Assembly (NCBI GenBank): GCA_016840025.1 | Contig: JAEOTF010000013.1 | Coordinates: 1-61,914, forward strand | Direction: 5' to 3' | Length of the DNA stretch: 61,914 nt | DNA from: Candidatus Hodarchaeota archaeon | GTDB lineage: Archaea; Asgardarchaeota; Heimdallarchaeia; Hodarchaeales; YT1-039 | Part shown: positions 1 through 8,748 of the stretch, piece by piece | How the letters are laid out: the number at the start of each line of letters is the position of its first letter | How positions within the stretch are numbered: the stretch's first letter is position 1 | Notes under the pieces: generated by a model | Databases searched by the model: none | What the model saw: the letters and a program-made list of their open reading frames with translations, nothing else | What the model was told of the DNA's origin: nothing | Program-made: the position numbers and the translations under genes

Positions 1-2
1 CC

Positions 3-128
3 CATATTCCAATTAAACAAACTTTTATTCCTAATCCCGTACACCGAAAGCTCTATGATCGTCTTTTCAAAGAATTCAAAACAATTTACAAGAACAATAA
101 GAAAATGTACGCCCGTCTTAATCGGTAA
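3..128 (+). CDS. FGGY-family carbohydrate kinase, C-terminal end (partial)
   Basis: The window opens inside a reading frame that ends with TAA at 126-128. The 41 residues visible include a PNPVHRKLYDRLFKEF stretch followed by TIYKNNKKMYARL, which matches the C-terminal helix of FGGY kinases (xylulokinase/glycerol kinase type), where a Y-x3-F-x3-Y pattern is usual. The catalytic part lies outside the window, so the substrate cannot be told. It converges on the beta-helix gene on the other strand with only about 20 bases between the two ends. Confidence 0.6.
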   Translation, partial: HIPIKQTFIPNPVHRKLYDRLFKEFKTIYKNNKKMYARLNR

Positions 129-149
129 TTTATCACTGATCTTTTAGTG

Positions 150-1661
150 CTAACTTTCTTTTCTTCTTTTTCTCAATTTACGTCTTAAAATAAGTGAAAA
201 AACAACTAAAACTATCTCAAAACCATAAATTAATCTAATTTCATCCTCAGTCTTCTCAGTTGCAATTATAGTTATGGAAATACTATCTGTAATGGAGTTG
301 CCACTAGCGTCAATAACCCTGAGAACTATTACATGAGTTCCATTTGACATTTCATTTAGAAAAGAACCACTAATGACCCTCCTCGTCCAGTTCCCTTCGT
401 TTATTAATTTATTATCTTCATAAAAGCTGTAATTAGCTGGGTTTTCATCAATCACAACCCAATAAATGTGATTGGTTGTTCCTCCTTCAATTGTCACATT
501 TTCGGGAGCGTAGGTGATCGAAGGACAGATGTTCAATGGAGAGTCTAATAATGGATAAGAGTCATTAGTCTTTGCATCACCATCAATGAAATAGGTACCA
601 TTCCCACTGTAATCTCTCCAATAATTCCCTTTCTGAGTTGTTGAATCATACCAACTATTATTGAAGCCATTATCTATAGCTTGTGAATTATTCGTATTAC
701 CTGTCATTGCAACGGCATTATGATGAATCAATAGATTATTTGTGTCTCCATTTAACTCGATTCCACCATATTGATTAGCTATTAATGCATTCCATGTAAG
801 CGTGCAATTTTTCGCATTAACGAGCCGAATACCTGCAAAAGAATGTTCCTGAACAATATTATGATCTACTAAAACAGAATTAAGGTCTTCCAAAAGGATA
901 TTGCCTTTTTTACAGTGGTTATATGTTATCTTTGAATTATCACTTTTATCGACTTGAATGCTACCATCCATCTGAGCACTACCAGTACAAGAATTATTCC
1001 TTAATATTGAAGAAGGAGAATTACGGAGCCAAATGGAACCATTAATACAAGTGTTATTGGTTACTTGTAATAAATAAGAATAATCAAGAACCATACCCCA
1101 ATTTCTTACAGTATTTTGGTCAAGAATTGAAAAATGAGATTTATAAAGAGTAATACCCACCATATTGTCAAGACAGGAATTATTACAAATAGTAACGTTA
1201 TATGAATTGCGTATACTAACCCCACCTCCGTAATTTAGGCAAGTATTATTTATAATTGAAACAGTACCAGCTGCAGTATCATGAATGTCGATAGCTGCAG
1301 TATTAGTTGCTAATTTGGGTTCTATCCAGCAGTTACGAATGATAAAATGTTTTGTAGTGTTAGTAATCGCTATTCCTGGGTCAAACTCGGGCGTGATTAA
1401 CCAATTTTCTAAAATATACGGGTCGACAGCTGTGCCAGTACCTTTAATTGCAACTTCCGCTAATTCTTCATCCGACATAATGTGGATCGGGGTATGAATT
1501 GCATAATTGACTGATTTAGAAGGATTTTTTATGATTTTATTCGTAATAGCCCCTAGTTGCTGCCCCTCTAATCCAGTAGCATCCATACTTGAAATGAATG
1601 ATGAAGAACCATTATACAAAAGAATAATAACCAAAATTAGAATTAATTTATGCTTTTTCAA
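150..1661 (-). CDS. Secreted right-handed beta-helix (NosD-like) surface protein
   Basis: The N-terminus is a signal peptide or anchor (KKHK followed by a run of I, L and V). The body is made of asparagine-rich coils of roughly 22 residues (NNT, NNS and ITNNTC patterns), typical of parallel beta-helix proteins of the NosD/periplasmic copper-binding group. Late in the chain a GNYWRDYSGNGTYFIDGDAKTNDSYPL segment, common at the end of such helices, precedes an Ig-like region, a C-terminal membrane span and a basic tail. It is probably anchored outside the cell. The TTG at 1659-1661 lies about 7 bases after GAGGG and avoids overlapping the upstream gene; an ATG at 1691 is the alternative. It forms an operon with the next entry. 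The ligand is unknown. Confidence 0.75.
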   Translation of the reverse strand: MKKHKLILILVIILLYNGSSSFISSMDATGLEGQQLGAITNKIIKNPSKSVNYAIHTPIHIMSDEELAEVAIKGTGTAVDPYILENWLITPEFDPGIAITNTTKHFIIRNCWIEPKLATNTAAIDIHDTAAGTVSIINNTCLNYGGGVSIRNSYNVTICNNSCLDNMVGITLYKSHFSILDQNTVRNWGMVLDYSYLLQVTNNTCINGSIWLRNSPSSILRNNSCTGSAQMDGSIQVDKSDNSKITYNHCKKGNILLEDLNSVLVDHNIVQEHSFAGIRLVNAKNCTLTWNALIANQYGGIELNGDTNNLLIHHNAVAMTGNTNNSQAIDNGFNNSWYDSTTQKGNYWRDYSGNGTYFIDGDAKTNDSYPLLDSPLNICPSITYAPENVTIEGGTTNHIYWVVIDENPANYSFYEDNKLINEGNWTRRVISGSFLNEMSNGTHVIVLRVIDASGNSITDSISITIIATEKTEDEIRLIYGFEIVLVVFSLILRRKLRKRRKES

Positions 1662-1671
1662 TACTTGTCCC

Positions 1672-4005
1672 TCATACTTCCTCATCTGCATGAGTAAACT
1701 TACGATTTCTCAGGCTTCTACCACGATATATTGCCCCTAATCCAATAAATACAATTGAAATCGTGATTAAATAGCTCTCTGATATCGCTAGTATACAATC
1801 TTCTTTTTCCTCATTATAAATTTGGAATTTGTATGAGACTAATTCAATTATCAATCCTCTTGAGTTATTAGTGATTAACTTCAATCGGTAATTCTCCCCG
1901 TTAGGAACGGTAGTGGTATCCCATTCATATTTTGTTATAGAATAATTTGATGTTAGAAAATTCCAAGAATTTCCTTTATCTGACGAATAGTATAATATAT
2001 ATTGAAGTAGGTTACCCGCAAGATCTATTGCAGGAGTCCATGTGATATCCATTGTTCCATTAAAACTGCGTAAACCATTAATATTGATATTCGTAGAAAA
2101 AGTAAACTCTGCAGGTATTATTAAAGTGTAATTTGTCTTTATTTTATTAGGTAAAGTCCTAGGGAAAGGATCTTCATTTGGCGGATAGCCATAAATTGCA
2201 TATGATGAATCAACAATCCCATCATTATTATTATCAGGGCTACTCCATTCACTCCAATAATTGTTGGAAAAAATATTATTAATCGAACTATCCTGTGCCT
2301 GACTTTCACTTTGATGTTCCTCAGAATTAACAACAAAGTTGTTTCCTTCGATAAGGCATGAATTACAGAGAGCTAGGGAGAGGGCATTTAATCGGTTATT
2401 ATAAAAAATATTTCCAATAATCTTGGAATTATAAACATACCAGAATTCAACTCCAGTTGTATGTGTATTGGCAACTACATTATTTGTAAAAGTAATATTA
2501 CTACCCCACATAGAGAAACAAGCATATTCAGAATTATTGATGAGTGTGTTATTGGCAATCATTAAATTACTACAGTGAGTTATCATGATAGCATCAGTAT
2601 TGTTTGCAAATTGATTATCTCTTATAGTAAAATTAGAGGAAAATTCACAGAGTATTCCTCTGCCTTTATTATGGTCAAAAGTGTTTTCTTTGATAGAAAT
2701 GTTTCTACAATTGTGGATTGAGACTCCATTCATCACATTATGGAGATTGCAACCTGAAATCTCAATTGCGGAGCAATTCACCATTATAATTTGTCCTGCG
2801 TCTTTAGAAATAGTGATACCATTTTTATTTTGCAGATAGACCAGTGGTTTTCCATTTATAAAGTTATTTTCAATCCTATACTGTAAGAAAGTAGTATTTG
2901 GAAAATTAAAAAATAACCCGTCTCCGAAAAATCTATTGTCAATAATTGAATTATTATTGGATCTGTATAAATAAATATTATATAAACGCTCTAATGGCTT
3001 TTCATCTAATTCATCAATAGCAATGATAGTATTTTCTCTAATTAGAGTATTATTCGATGAAAATAATTGGATTCCATCTGAAAAACTTATTATTGTATTA
3101 TTAATAATAGAAGTAAATCGGTTAAAACTAAGTGAGATACCGAGAGGCACATCCTCTATCTTTTGCTGACTAACTATCACTGAAGTACAATTGATCAGAA
3201 TTATCTGCCCTGCTCCGTAAGGAACAGTACCTCCTATAATATTCTGCCACCATATCAAAGGTTTTCCATTAACAAGATTTTCATTAACATCGTTTTGAAG
3301 ACATTTTTCTACTGCACTACCACAAATTTGAATTCCAGTGTTTGTGAAATGATTCCCAATGATGGTGTTATTAGCGGATTCATAAATTAAAATTCCATCA
3401 CCATAGAAAATATATATTGAATTGCCAACAATTGTATTATTGTTTGATTCCCAAAGAAAAATCGCCCACTCATAGCAGTATCGAATGTAATTACTATTCT
3501 CAATCGTGATAGTGTTATTTGATAAACATCCGTTCTTCACATTATAAAGTCGAATTCCACCCGTATCACTAATTACCTTACAGTTTATGATGCAGAAAAA
3601 TAAATCTGTATCTGAAATATAGATCGCTGAATAAGTGATGCCAGTAATGATAATCGGATCTAAGGCAGTACCTGTTCCTTCCCAGTCATTAATGCCCGCG
3701 TTGATAAGAAAATCCTCATTACTAACGATTTCCAGTCTATTTTCAACAAAGGAGAAATTCGGCTCATACGTGTGATTAGAGTTAGAATAGGGGGTATTGT
3801 CATTCGTATCCATAGGTACAGTGTTGGGGTTCTGTGATTGGTCTTGACTAAGCAAGAATAGGCTAGACCCAATAATTATCATCGTTAGTAGGGCAAAAAA
3901 CATCACTGTTTTTAATTGGGGAGTGGTAATATCCTTCATGAACCCTCTCTTAGGCTGTTTACGACATATAACCTGTTCTACATTCTTTTTACTCGGAATG
4001 ATCAT
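1672..4005 (-). CDS. Large secreted right-handed beta-helix surface protein
   Basis: This 777-residue protein has an N-terminal hydrophobic segment (residues 32-53, VMFFALLTMIIIGSSLFLL), then two long blocks of Asn-rich beta-helix coils (NNTI, GNSI, ENTI and similar). The blocks are interrupted by repeated GKPL-(V/I)-x-x-Q-N spacers followed by AGQIILINC or AGQIIMVNC. A Ser/Asp-rich segment, a fibronectin-like domain (about 640-740), one C-terminal membrane span and a basic tail follow. The architecture fits a cell-surface protein of the NosD/carbohydrate-binding beta-helix type. A GGGAGAG ribosome site precedes the ATG at 4005, which overlaps the upstream regulator by 17 bases; a second ATG at 3939 would start closer to the membrane segment. 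No catalytic residues could be assigned. Confidence 0.75.
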   Translation of the reverse strand: MIIPSKKNVEQVICRKQPKRGFMKDITTPQLKTVMFFALLTMIIIGSSLFLLSQDQSQNPNTVPMDTNDNTPYSNSNHTYEPNFSFVENRLEIVSNEDFLINAGINDWEGTGTALDPIIITGITYSAIYISDTDLFFCIINCKVISDTGGIRLYNVKNGCLSNNTITIENSNYIRYCYEWAIFLWESNNNTIVGNSIYIFYGDGILIYESANNTIIGNHFTNTGIQICGSAVEKCLQNDVNENLVNGKPLIWWQNIIGGTVPYGAGQIILINCTSVIVSQQKIEDVPLGISLSFNRFTSIINNTIISFSDGIQLFSSNNTLIRENTIIAIDELDEKPLERLYNIYLYRSNNNSIIDNRFFGDGLFFNFPNTTFLQYRIENNFINGKPLVYLQNKNGITISKDAGQIIMVNCSAIEISGCNLHNVMNGVSIHNCRNISIKENTFDHNKGRGILCEFSSNFTIRDNQFANNTDAIMITHCSNLMIANNTLINNSEYACFSMWGSNITFTNNVVANTHTTGVEFWYVYNSKIIGNIFYNNRLNALSLALCNSCLIEGNNFVVNSEEHQSESQAQDSSINNIFSNNYWSEWSSPDNNNDGIVDSSYAIYGYPPNEDPFPRTLPNKIKTNYTLIIPAEFTFSTNININGLRSFNGTMDITWTPAIDLAGNLLQYILYYSSDKGNSWNFLTSNYSITKYEWDTTTVPNGENYRLKLITNNSRGLIIELVSYKFQIYNEEKEDCILAISESYLITISIVFIGLGAIYRGRSLRNRKFTHADEEV

Positions 4006-4474
4006 CTAATCTCTCTCCCAGAATTCTGAATAATAACTCGCCTAACTCATTGGGACGTAATTTTTCATTAGAATGCAGATTTATTTCCCTTTCTTTAAAC
4101 TCCTGCAAGAGAATGTTACGACAATTTACATATTCTTCACATGTTTCACAATGTCCTTTATGGTCATACCAAATTTGAATGCCATTTATGGGGGAATAAG
4201 TGATATATGCCTTTACTTTAAAGATATTGCTATATCCCTGCACATATCCGAGTTTTTCACTCATTTTTTCGATATGTATCTTATTCCCTTTTGCCGCATT
4301 TTCAAGAAGAGTTTTGATACGATAATTCGCCTCTTTTAATAATTTACTTACCGCTGCCCGTGATACTTGTCTTAAATTGGCAATCTCTACGCCAGTTAGG
4401 CGTTTTCTGTTAAGTTTCCATATTTCAAGTTGAACAGGCGAAGGATATTTGAGGGAGCTCTGCAGAAATAGCAT
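3989..4474 (-). CDS. Helix-turn-helix regulator, sigma-70 region 4-like
   Basis: This 161-residue protein begins with a helix-turn-helix of the sigma-70 region 4 / LuxR-like kind: PVQLEIWKLNRKRLTGVEIA, then NLRQVSRAAVSKLLKEANYRI, where residues 27-50 look like the recognition unit. The C-terminal half has CETCEEYVNC, a four-cysteine-spaced motif that may bind metal. It heads the operon with the two beta-helix genes (17-base overlap). Its start codon directly abuts a perfect 20-base palindrome, with a second copy 31 bases further upstream, which suggests autoregulation of the surface-protein operon. It could be DNA-binding or a metal-sensing variant; only the HTH call is firm. Confidence 0.65.
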   Translation of the reverse strand: MLFLQSSLKYPSPVQLEIWKLNRKRLTGVEIANLRQVSRAAVSKLLKEANYRIKTLLENAAKGNKIHIEKMSEKLGYVQGYSNIFKVKAYITYSPINGIQIWYDHKGHCETCEEYVNCRNILLQEFKEREINLHSNEKLRPNELGELLFRILGERLDDHSE

Positions 4475-4525
4475 GTTAACTGATATCAGTTAACAGTTTA
4501 TAAGTGTTAACTTATATTGGTTGAC
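4475..4525 (-). promoter_or_regulatory. Promoter with two operator palindromes for the HTH/beta-helix operon
   Basis: A perfect palindrome, GTTAACTGATATCAGTTAAC, occupies 4475-4494 and touches the ATG of the HTH gene at 4474. A related imperfect copy (GTTAAC-8 bases-GTTGAC) lies at 4506-4525, 31 bases away, or three helical turns. Between them on the minus strand is a TATA box (CTTATAAAC type, about 4496-4504), 26 bases before the ATG, so the transcript is probably leaderless. The two sites flank the TATA box and cover the start site. This is the geometry expected for repression by a dimeric regulator. Confidence 0.65.
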
Positions 4526-4578
4526 AATTCTATGAAACTAATAGTTATTTTTTAATTGAAACAATGAATTGAAACTGG

Positions 4579-4695
4579 TTAAATCAGCAAAATCATCAAA
4601 TTCCACGCAAACCACATTCCCAGAAAACCACCTAATACCATGAACGAGGATACTATCTCTTTGATTGTCATATGTTCTTGGGATTGAGCCGTCAT
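4579..4695 (-). CDS. Small single-span membrane protein (38 aa)
   Basis: This 38-residue frame runs MTAQSQEHMTIKE then a hydrophobic span (VSSFMVLGGFLGMWFAWNLMILLI) to the end. The composition, a polar N-terminus followed by one membrane helix containing Gly and Trp, is typical of real small membrane proteins rather than chance. There is no strong ribosome site. It stands alone between the HTH operon and the FAU-1 gene on the same strand. No family was recognised. The call rests on composition only. Confidence 0.4.
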   Translation of the reverse strand: MTAQSQEHMTIKEIVSSFMVLGGFLGMWFAWNLMILLI

Positions 4696-4848
4696 CACTG
4701 ATCACATACTAATTTTCAAAGAAGAGTATTTGAATGTCTGAAATTATCTCTTTCTATGAAACTTTACCCGAGATAATTCCCGAGAATAGAACCTAGATAT
4801 TGTGCTGTTGTTTAAGAAGATACGTGTAGTGAGGGTATGAGCTATTAG

Positions 4849-6309
4849 CTATGTTTTGATTTGACTAGGTTCTTCTTCCTTACTCCTCGCCATACCTTCG
4901 AGTTGTTTTGCTATCTCTAATATCTTGTTTTGGAGCTTAGGTCTAATGATGTCCCGATTCACATAACGTTCTAATTCCTCTAAGTCTATTATTTCGGGTG
5001 GAGAATCGGGTAACTTGACAACATCAACAATTAAATCGAAATAGCGGACATTATCGATGCTTAGTTCGACCGGGGTATTAATATTATAATAAGAGCCTTT
5101 TAACTGTCCATTTACGGAGTGGTACTTGTGTTGAAGCCACCACTCGTCATGAAGTGGTATAATTGTTTCAATTAGGTCGTTTTTTTCTTTTCTTACACCC
5201 AATCCATCGTACATTCCATCCGAATGGACTTGGCGAAGTAGTGTAAGGCTATTATCGGTGATCTCCTTAATTGTTGCCGATCCAAGCTTGAAGTATTTGC
5301 CATGAGGTTTCCAATGAAAGATATTTACGAGTCTTCTCTCCTTCATTTTTTCTAAAATGAATTGTTTGAAAGTATCAGCTAGTTCCTGGCCAATTTCTGG
5401 TCTTTTTTCAAGTAAGGAATCCATATAATCAACAAAATCTATATAAAACGGTCCTTGACTTTTCCACAAGTGGTGACCTGGAATTGTAGGAATCACTGAA
5501 TTTCTAACTTGATCAAGCTTTTTCTTCTCTAATGAACTAAGATAAACATGAAACAGTCCCTGTCCTTCAGAAAGTATTGTGCCCGCCTCGGTTATTTCAG
5601 CCTGATCTAAAATTGTTTCTAATCGCGTTTTTAACAATTTAATTTCCGCCAGAAGTTCTTCAGTGTTGCTGTGAATGGCTGCTGATCTCCAACGAACGGT
5701 ACAGGGGAAAGGGAGATCTTCAAACGGCAATTCTATCCTTTCCAGTTCTTCTTTTCTTTTTCTAGGCATATACTTACTGAATAAAGCTCTCTTGAGGTTG
5801 GTGAGGATCGCTACCCGTTTCCCCGAAATCGTAAGTGAGGTTGAGACAGGTATTGCACTCTTGGAATAAATCTCGTGACCTTTGATGCATACAATGAGTT
5901 CTTGTCCTTTAAAAAGACCCGATGGCAGCGGTGGCAGTAAACGCCCTTGATAATTCTTCGTAAGTGTGATTTTGGCGTCCTGTCGGCCAACTCGGCTAAC
6001 TTTCCCCTTGAGAATTAAATTTGGTTTGAGTGGCGGCCTTAAAATGAAAGGAGAATAAAGTCGGTCCAGAAGTAGCTGCTCCAAAGTATCTACTGCATTG
6101 ACTTCCCCACGACAAAAAAAACCCGTTTTAGTAGGATTTTCCAATACATAGGCGTCAGGTGGATGGGCTAAGTCATCGCCAATCTGTAACCGTTTCTTTA
6201 TCGGTAGTGAAACATTGGTTAGGCAATGACCGTCGTCTAAAATGATCTTGCTTAGAGCAGTTGCACATATTCCGCGAACACGATAATAAAATGTCAATTT
6301 CACACCCAA
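4849..6309 (-). CDS. fau-1: Ribonuclease E/G-type FAU-1 family protein
   Basis: The 486-residue product matches the archaeal FAU-1 family, described as binding AU-rich RNA and processing 5S rRNA precursors. The N-terminus has the family VRGICATALSKIILDDG segment leading into an RNase E/G-like fold. The C-terminal third carries a DUF402 domain, recognised by DGMYDGLGVRKE, the LKGSYYNINTPVEL segment and DLIVDVVKLPD (about residues 340-430). Length and domain order fit the family. It is followed on the same strand by a zinc-ribbon protein. The function is known for relatives only; activity here is inferred. Confidence 0.85.
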   Translation of the reverse strand: MGVKLTFYYRVRGICATALSKIILDDGHCLTNVSLPIKKRLQIGDDLAHPPDAYVLENPTKTGFFCRGEVNAVDTLEQLLLDRLYSPFILRPPLKPNLILKGKVSRVGRQDAKITLTKNYQGRLLPPLPSGLFKGQELIVCIKGHEIYSKSAIPVSTSLTISGKRVAILTNLKRALFSKYMPRKRKEELERIELPFEDLPFPCTVRWRSAAIHSNTEELLAEIKLLKTRLETILDQAEITEAGTILSEGQGLFHVYLSSLEKKKLDQVRNSVIPTIPGHHLWKSQGPFYIDFVDYMDSLLEKRPEIGQELADTFKQFILEKMKERRLVNIFHWKPHGKYFKLGSATIKEITDNSLTLLRQVHSDGMYDGLGVRKEKNDLIETIIPLHDEWWLQHKYHSVNGQLKGSYYNINTPVELSIDNVRYFDLIVDVVKLPDSPPEIIDLEELERYVNRDIIRPKLQNKILEIAKQLEGMARSKEEEPSQIKT

Positions 6310-6358
6310 CTTCCTTAATTTCAGTCAAGCAATTTAACTTGTCTAGAAAAGTGCATTA

Positions 6359-6820
6359 TTATTCTCTGTAAAATTCCAGAACTTGGTCTGAATTAAGTGG
6401 AGGAAGGGATTGATAATAAGCCTTTTTCGCCTGTAACTTCTTGTTAATTTTCTTATGACCGCATTTATTGCAGTGAGTGTGGTTTATAGTTTTCCCAAGA
6501 TTCAAAGGGCTACTGCACTTAAAACAGGTCAGTCGGCTATTGCATCTAGGACAGTAAGTGATTTGGGATGGAATTGGCAGATCACATAAATAACAACGTC
6601 GAAATAGTTCTTCAATCGTATATTTGGACGGTTTTAATCCCTTTAACACCTCTATTGGCGTTCCACAATTACTACAATAACTATCCGTCAGTACTAATGC
6701 CTCTCCACAATTAGAACAGTAACGAGGTCGAGTTACAGAGATCCGCTCTATAGCGTGTCCACACATAACACAATAACTGGTTTCAGGTGCTACTAGATTA
6801 CCACAATTTGTACATTTCAT
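6359..6820 (-). CDS. Multi-zinc-ribbon protein
   Basis: The 153-residue protein consists almost entirely of zinc-ribbon knuckles. There are paired CxxC motifs at CTNCG/CVMCG, CSNCG/CSNCG, CYLCD/CPRC, and CFKC/CNKCG, so probably four zinc sites, with a short charged C-terminal tail ending LEFYRE. Such proteins act as protein-protein or nucleic-acid adaptors, and the exact role here is unknown. It lies about 50 bases upstream of FAU-1 on the same strand and may be co-transcribed with it, which would fit an RNA-related role (inference). Confidence 0.7.
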   Translation of the reverse strand: MKCTNCGNLVAPETSYCVMCGHAIERISVTRPRYCSNCGEALVLTDSYCSNCGTPIEVLKGLKPSKYTIEELFRRCYLCDLPIPSQITYCPRCNSRLTCFKCSSPLNLGKTINHTHCNKCGHKKINKKLQAKKAYYQSLPPLNSDQVLEFYRE

Positions 6821-6860
6821 TTTTCTTATTCCTTATAATTCCATTTCAGCATTATACATC

Positions 6861-7241
6861 CTAAAGAACTGTGAGCGTGCCCTCAGGATATTTAAAATAG
6901 GAATTTCGGAGAATATCGGTTATATGAACTGTTATTTGTAGATCAAATTCTGTCAATGTTGACTGATAGTATTTTTTTAATAAATCTAAGAGTTCTTCCC
7001 CTAGTTGTGATTTTACCTCAGGTGAGCGTCCTTCAAGCCATTGGACTTCTAAATGAACAAAAGCATTCGTCAATCCTCCGCTACCGATAAAATAATCCTT
7101 ATAGCCGATAGCTCGTGACTTACAATTAGTAATCTTGACATTTCCAGTTGTATTAATAGTACGATGTATATCTGTAAAAAGCTGAGCAAAATCAATTGCA
7201 TCTGTGGTGTTTAGTGAATATTCAAGAACAATTCGTGGCAT
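6861..7241 (-). CDS. 5-carboxymethyl-2-hydroxymuconate isomerase-like tautomerase
   Basis: This 126-residue protein resembles the CHMI branch of the tautomerase superfamily. It starts MPRIVLEYS, so Pro2 would become the N-terminal catalytic proline once Met is removed. Matching family segments follow: FAQLFTDIHRTI, then TNAFVHLEVQWLEGRSPEVKSQLGEELLDLL, then LQITVHITDIL. Known members isomerise enol and keto forms in aromatic-acid breakdown (HpaF). No other genes of that pathway are next to it, so the substrate is open. Length is normal for the family. Confidence 0.75.
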   Translation of the reverse strand: MPRIVLEYSLNTTDAIDFAQLFTDIHRTINTTGNVKITNCKSRAIGYKDYFIGSGGLTNAFVHLEVQWLEGRSPEVKSQLGEELLDLLKKYYQSTLTEFDLQITVHITDILRNSYFKYPEGTLTVL

Positions 7242-7331
7242 ATTTAAACACTCTTCAATATGGATAAAATGCTTTTTTCATAAGAATAATGTCATTTTGA
7301 AGTTTATATGTTCTAAGACCAACCTATTATT

Positions 7332-7757
7332 ATGATACCAATCTACTCTAGCCGGGATTTTTATAAAGATAGAAATTACGGGAAGTGAACTAAATTAGAC
7401 TCTAAAGAATGTCTGGTAAAAGAATTAAGTGATATTTACTCTAAGGGCTTAACCATATCTAATGGAAACTCCCTGATTTATGTTAATCATATCTTTTGTA
7501 AAATGACAGGCTTCTGTTCAGAGGAAGTCAAAAGATGGGCATTCCAAGACTTCCTTGCATTAATTCCTGAAAAAGATCGTCCCCAAATAACCCATCAAAT
7601 GAAGTTGACATTAGCGGGGTATTCTGAGTATTCGCTTGCAGCATCACCCATAACAATTAGTACAAAGTCGGGAAGACTCCAAAAAACCTTAATTCACTCT
7701 AAACGAATATTTCTTGACAATGAGTGGGTGCTTTTAATCAGCCTTACTCCACTGTAA
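7332..7757 (+). pseudogene. PAS-domain protein gene with in-frame stop or non-standard start
   Basis: From about 7413 to 7757 the frame encodes a PAS domain: LSDIYSKGLTISNGNSLIYVNHIF then CKMTGFCSEEVKRWAFQDFLALI, PEKDRP and SGRLQKTLIHSKRIFLDNEWVLLISLT. The domain clearly begins before the first ATG inside the track of homology (7503). The only earlier in-frame ATG is at 7332, 26 bases after a TTTATATG TATA-like box, as expected for a leaderless start. However, a TGA at 7386-7388 interrupts the frame after 18 codons. Either the gene is broken or translation begins at CTG 7413. The product would be a stand-alone sensory domain of about 115 residues. Confidence 0.5.
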
Positions 7758-7942
7758 TCCTTTCATCTATTGATTTTGCCTGTTAAATTAGATTTAAATT
7801 AGTTAACCCTTATATTTCTGTAAAATTAATTATTTTTATTGTAGCAATCGGTTAAGCAATGGGAATAGAAATATAAGACTAATTTGAGAAAAAAATATCC
7901 AAGTTCCAGTGACTATAATTCTGGCTCTATGGAGGAAAAAAA

Positions 7943-8161
7943 ATGACTAACACTAAGAAATTTGAACAGGATGATTTGTGGGTTCTGATTGATTTGGATC
8001 TCTGTACTGCTGCGGGAGAGTGTGTAGATGTCTGCCCAGAAGGTGTTTATGAGGTTGTAGATGGGAAAGTAACCGCAGTAAATATTGGGGCATGCACAGA
8101 GTGCGGAGCATGCGAAGACGTCTGTCCTCATGCCGCTATTCTAGAACATTGCGGATGGTAA
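7943..8161 (+). CDS. Small two-cluster ferredoxin
   Basis: This 72-residue ferredoxin carries two cluster motifs. The second is complete (C-TE-C-GA-C-EDV-CP). The first reads C-TAAGE-C-VDV-CP, in which the usual second cysteine of CxxCxxCxxxCP is alanine. The first cluster may therefore be a 3Fe-4S centre or use another ligand. A TATGGAGGA ribosome site precedes the ATG by a normal distance. A ferritin-like gene follows on the same strand. It is a likely soluble electron carrier; the partner is unknown. Confidence 0.85.
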   Translation: MTNTKKFEQDDLWVLIDLDLCTAAGECVDVCPEGVYEVVDGKVTAVNIGACTECGACEDVCPHAAILEHCGW

Positions 8162-8271
8162 ATTTGGGATTCTAAAAAGCGAACAATCTCCAACTAAAGT
8201 AATCCTGAGTCATTTATCATCCTTATTAGTCAGAGCTATTTTTATTATTTCTAAGCTCATTCAGGTATCCG

Positions 8272-8748
8272 GTGATTAAATTGGACCATGTTGAAACCTA
8301 TAAAAAGCAAATAGAAGTCGAAAAGAAAATTGTCGAAGCAGCCGAGACGACTGTAAAGGACGTAAAGAATTTGTTGATTCGCGAATTAATCTTGGGAATA
8401 GCAAAAGACAGTGAGAAACATATTAGCATGCTTTCAGCGCTCATAGCAAAAGCTACCAAACCCAGCCCTTTTATTGAAGAAAAGGTTACAGATCAGCTCG
8501 CAGACAATCTCCAGACACACATCATTTTAGAACAGGAAGCAATGACTAAATACAAAGAAATTCTGGACTCAGATGCGAATGAAAGCGAAAAACTTGTCAT
8601 CAGAGCAATTCATCACGATGAAGTACGACACCATGCGCTTTTAAAGAAAATTCAGAAGGCTATAGTCGAGAAGGAAACACTTACTGATGAAGACCTATGG
8701 GACCTCATCTGGAAAGACGTACCTTTCCATGGGACTCCTGGGGGATAA
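8272..8748 (+). CDS. Ferritin-like diiron-type helical protein
   Basis: The 158-residue protein starts with GTG. It is helical and holds the glutamate/histidine pattern of the ferritin-like superfamily: KDSEKHISML (ExxH), ILEQEAMTKYKEIL, and IHHDEVRHHALLKKIQKA (ExxHH). This is the layout of rubrerythrin-like diiron proteins without a rubredoxin domain. Such proteins reduce peroxide or store iron; which applies here is unknown. It sits 110 bases after the ferredoxin, which could be its electron donor (inference). Confidence 0.7.
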   Translation: MIKLDHVETYKKQIEVEKKIVEAAETTVKDVKNLLIRELILGIAKDSEKHISMLSALIAKATKPSPFIEEKVTDQLADNLQTHIILEQEAMTKYKEILDSDANESEKLVIRAIHHDEVRHHALLKKIQKAIVEKETLTDEDLWDLIWKDVPFHGTPGG

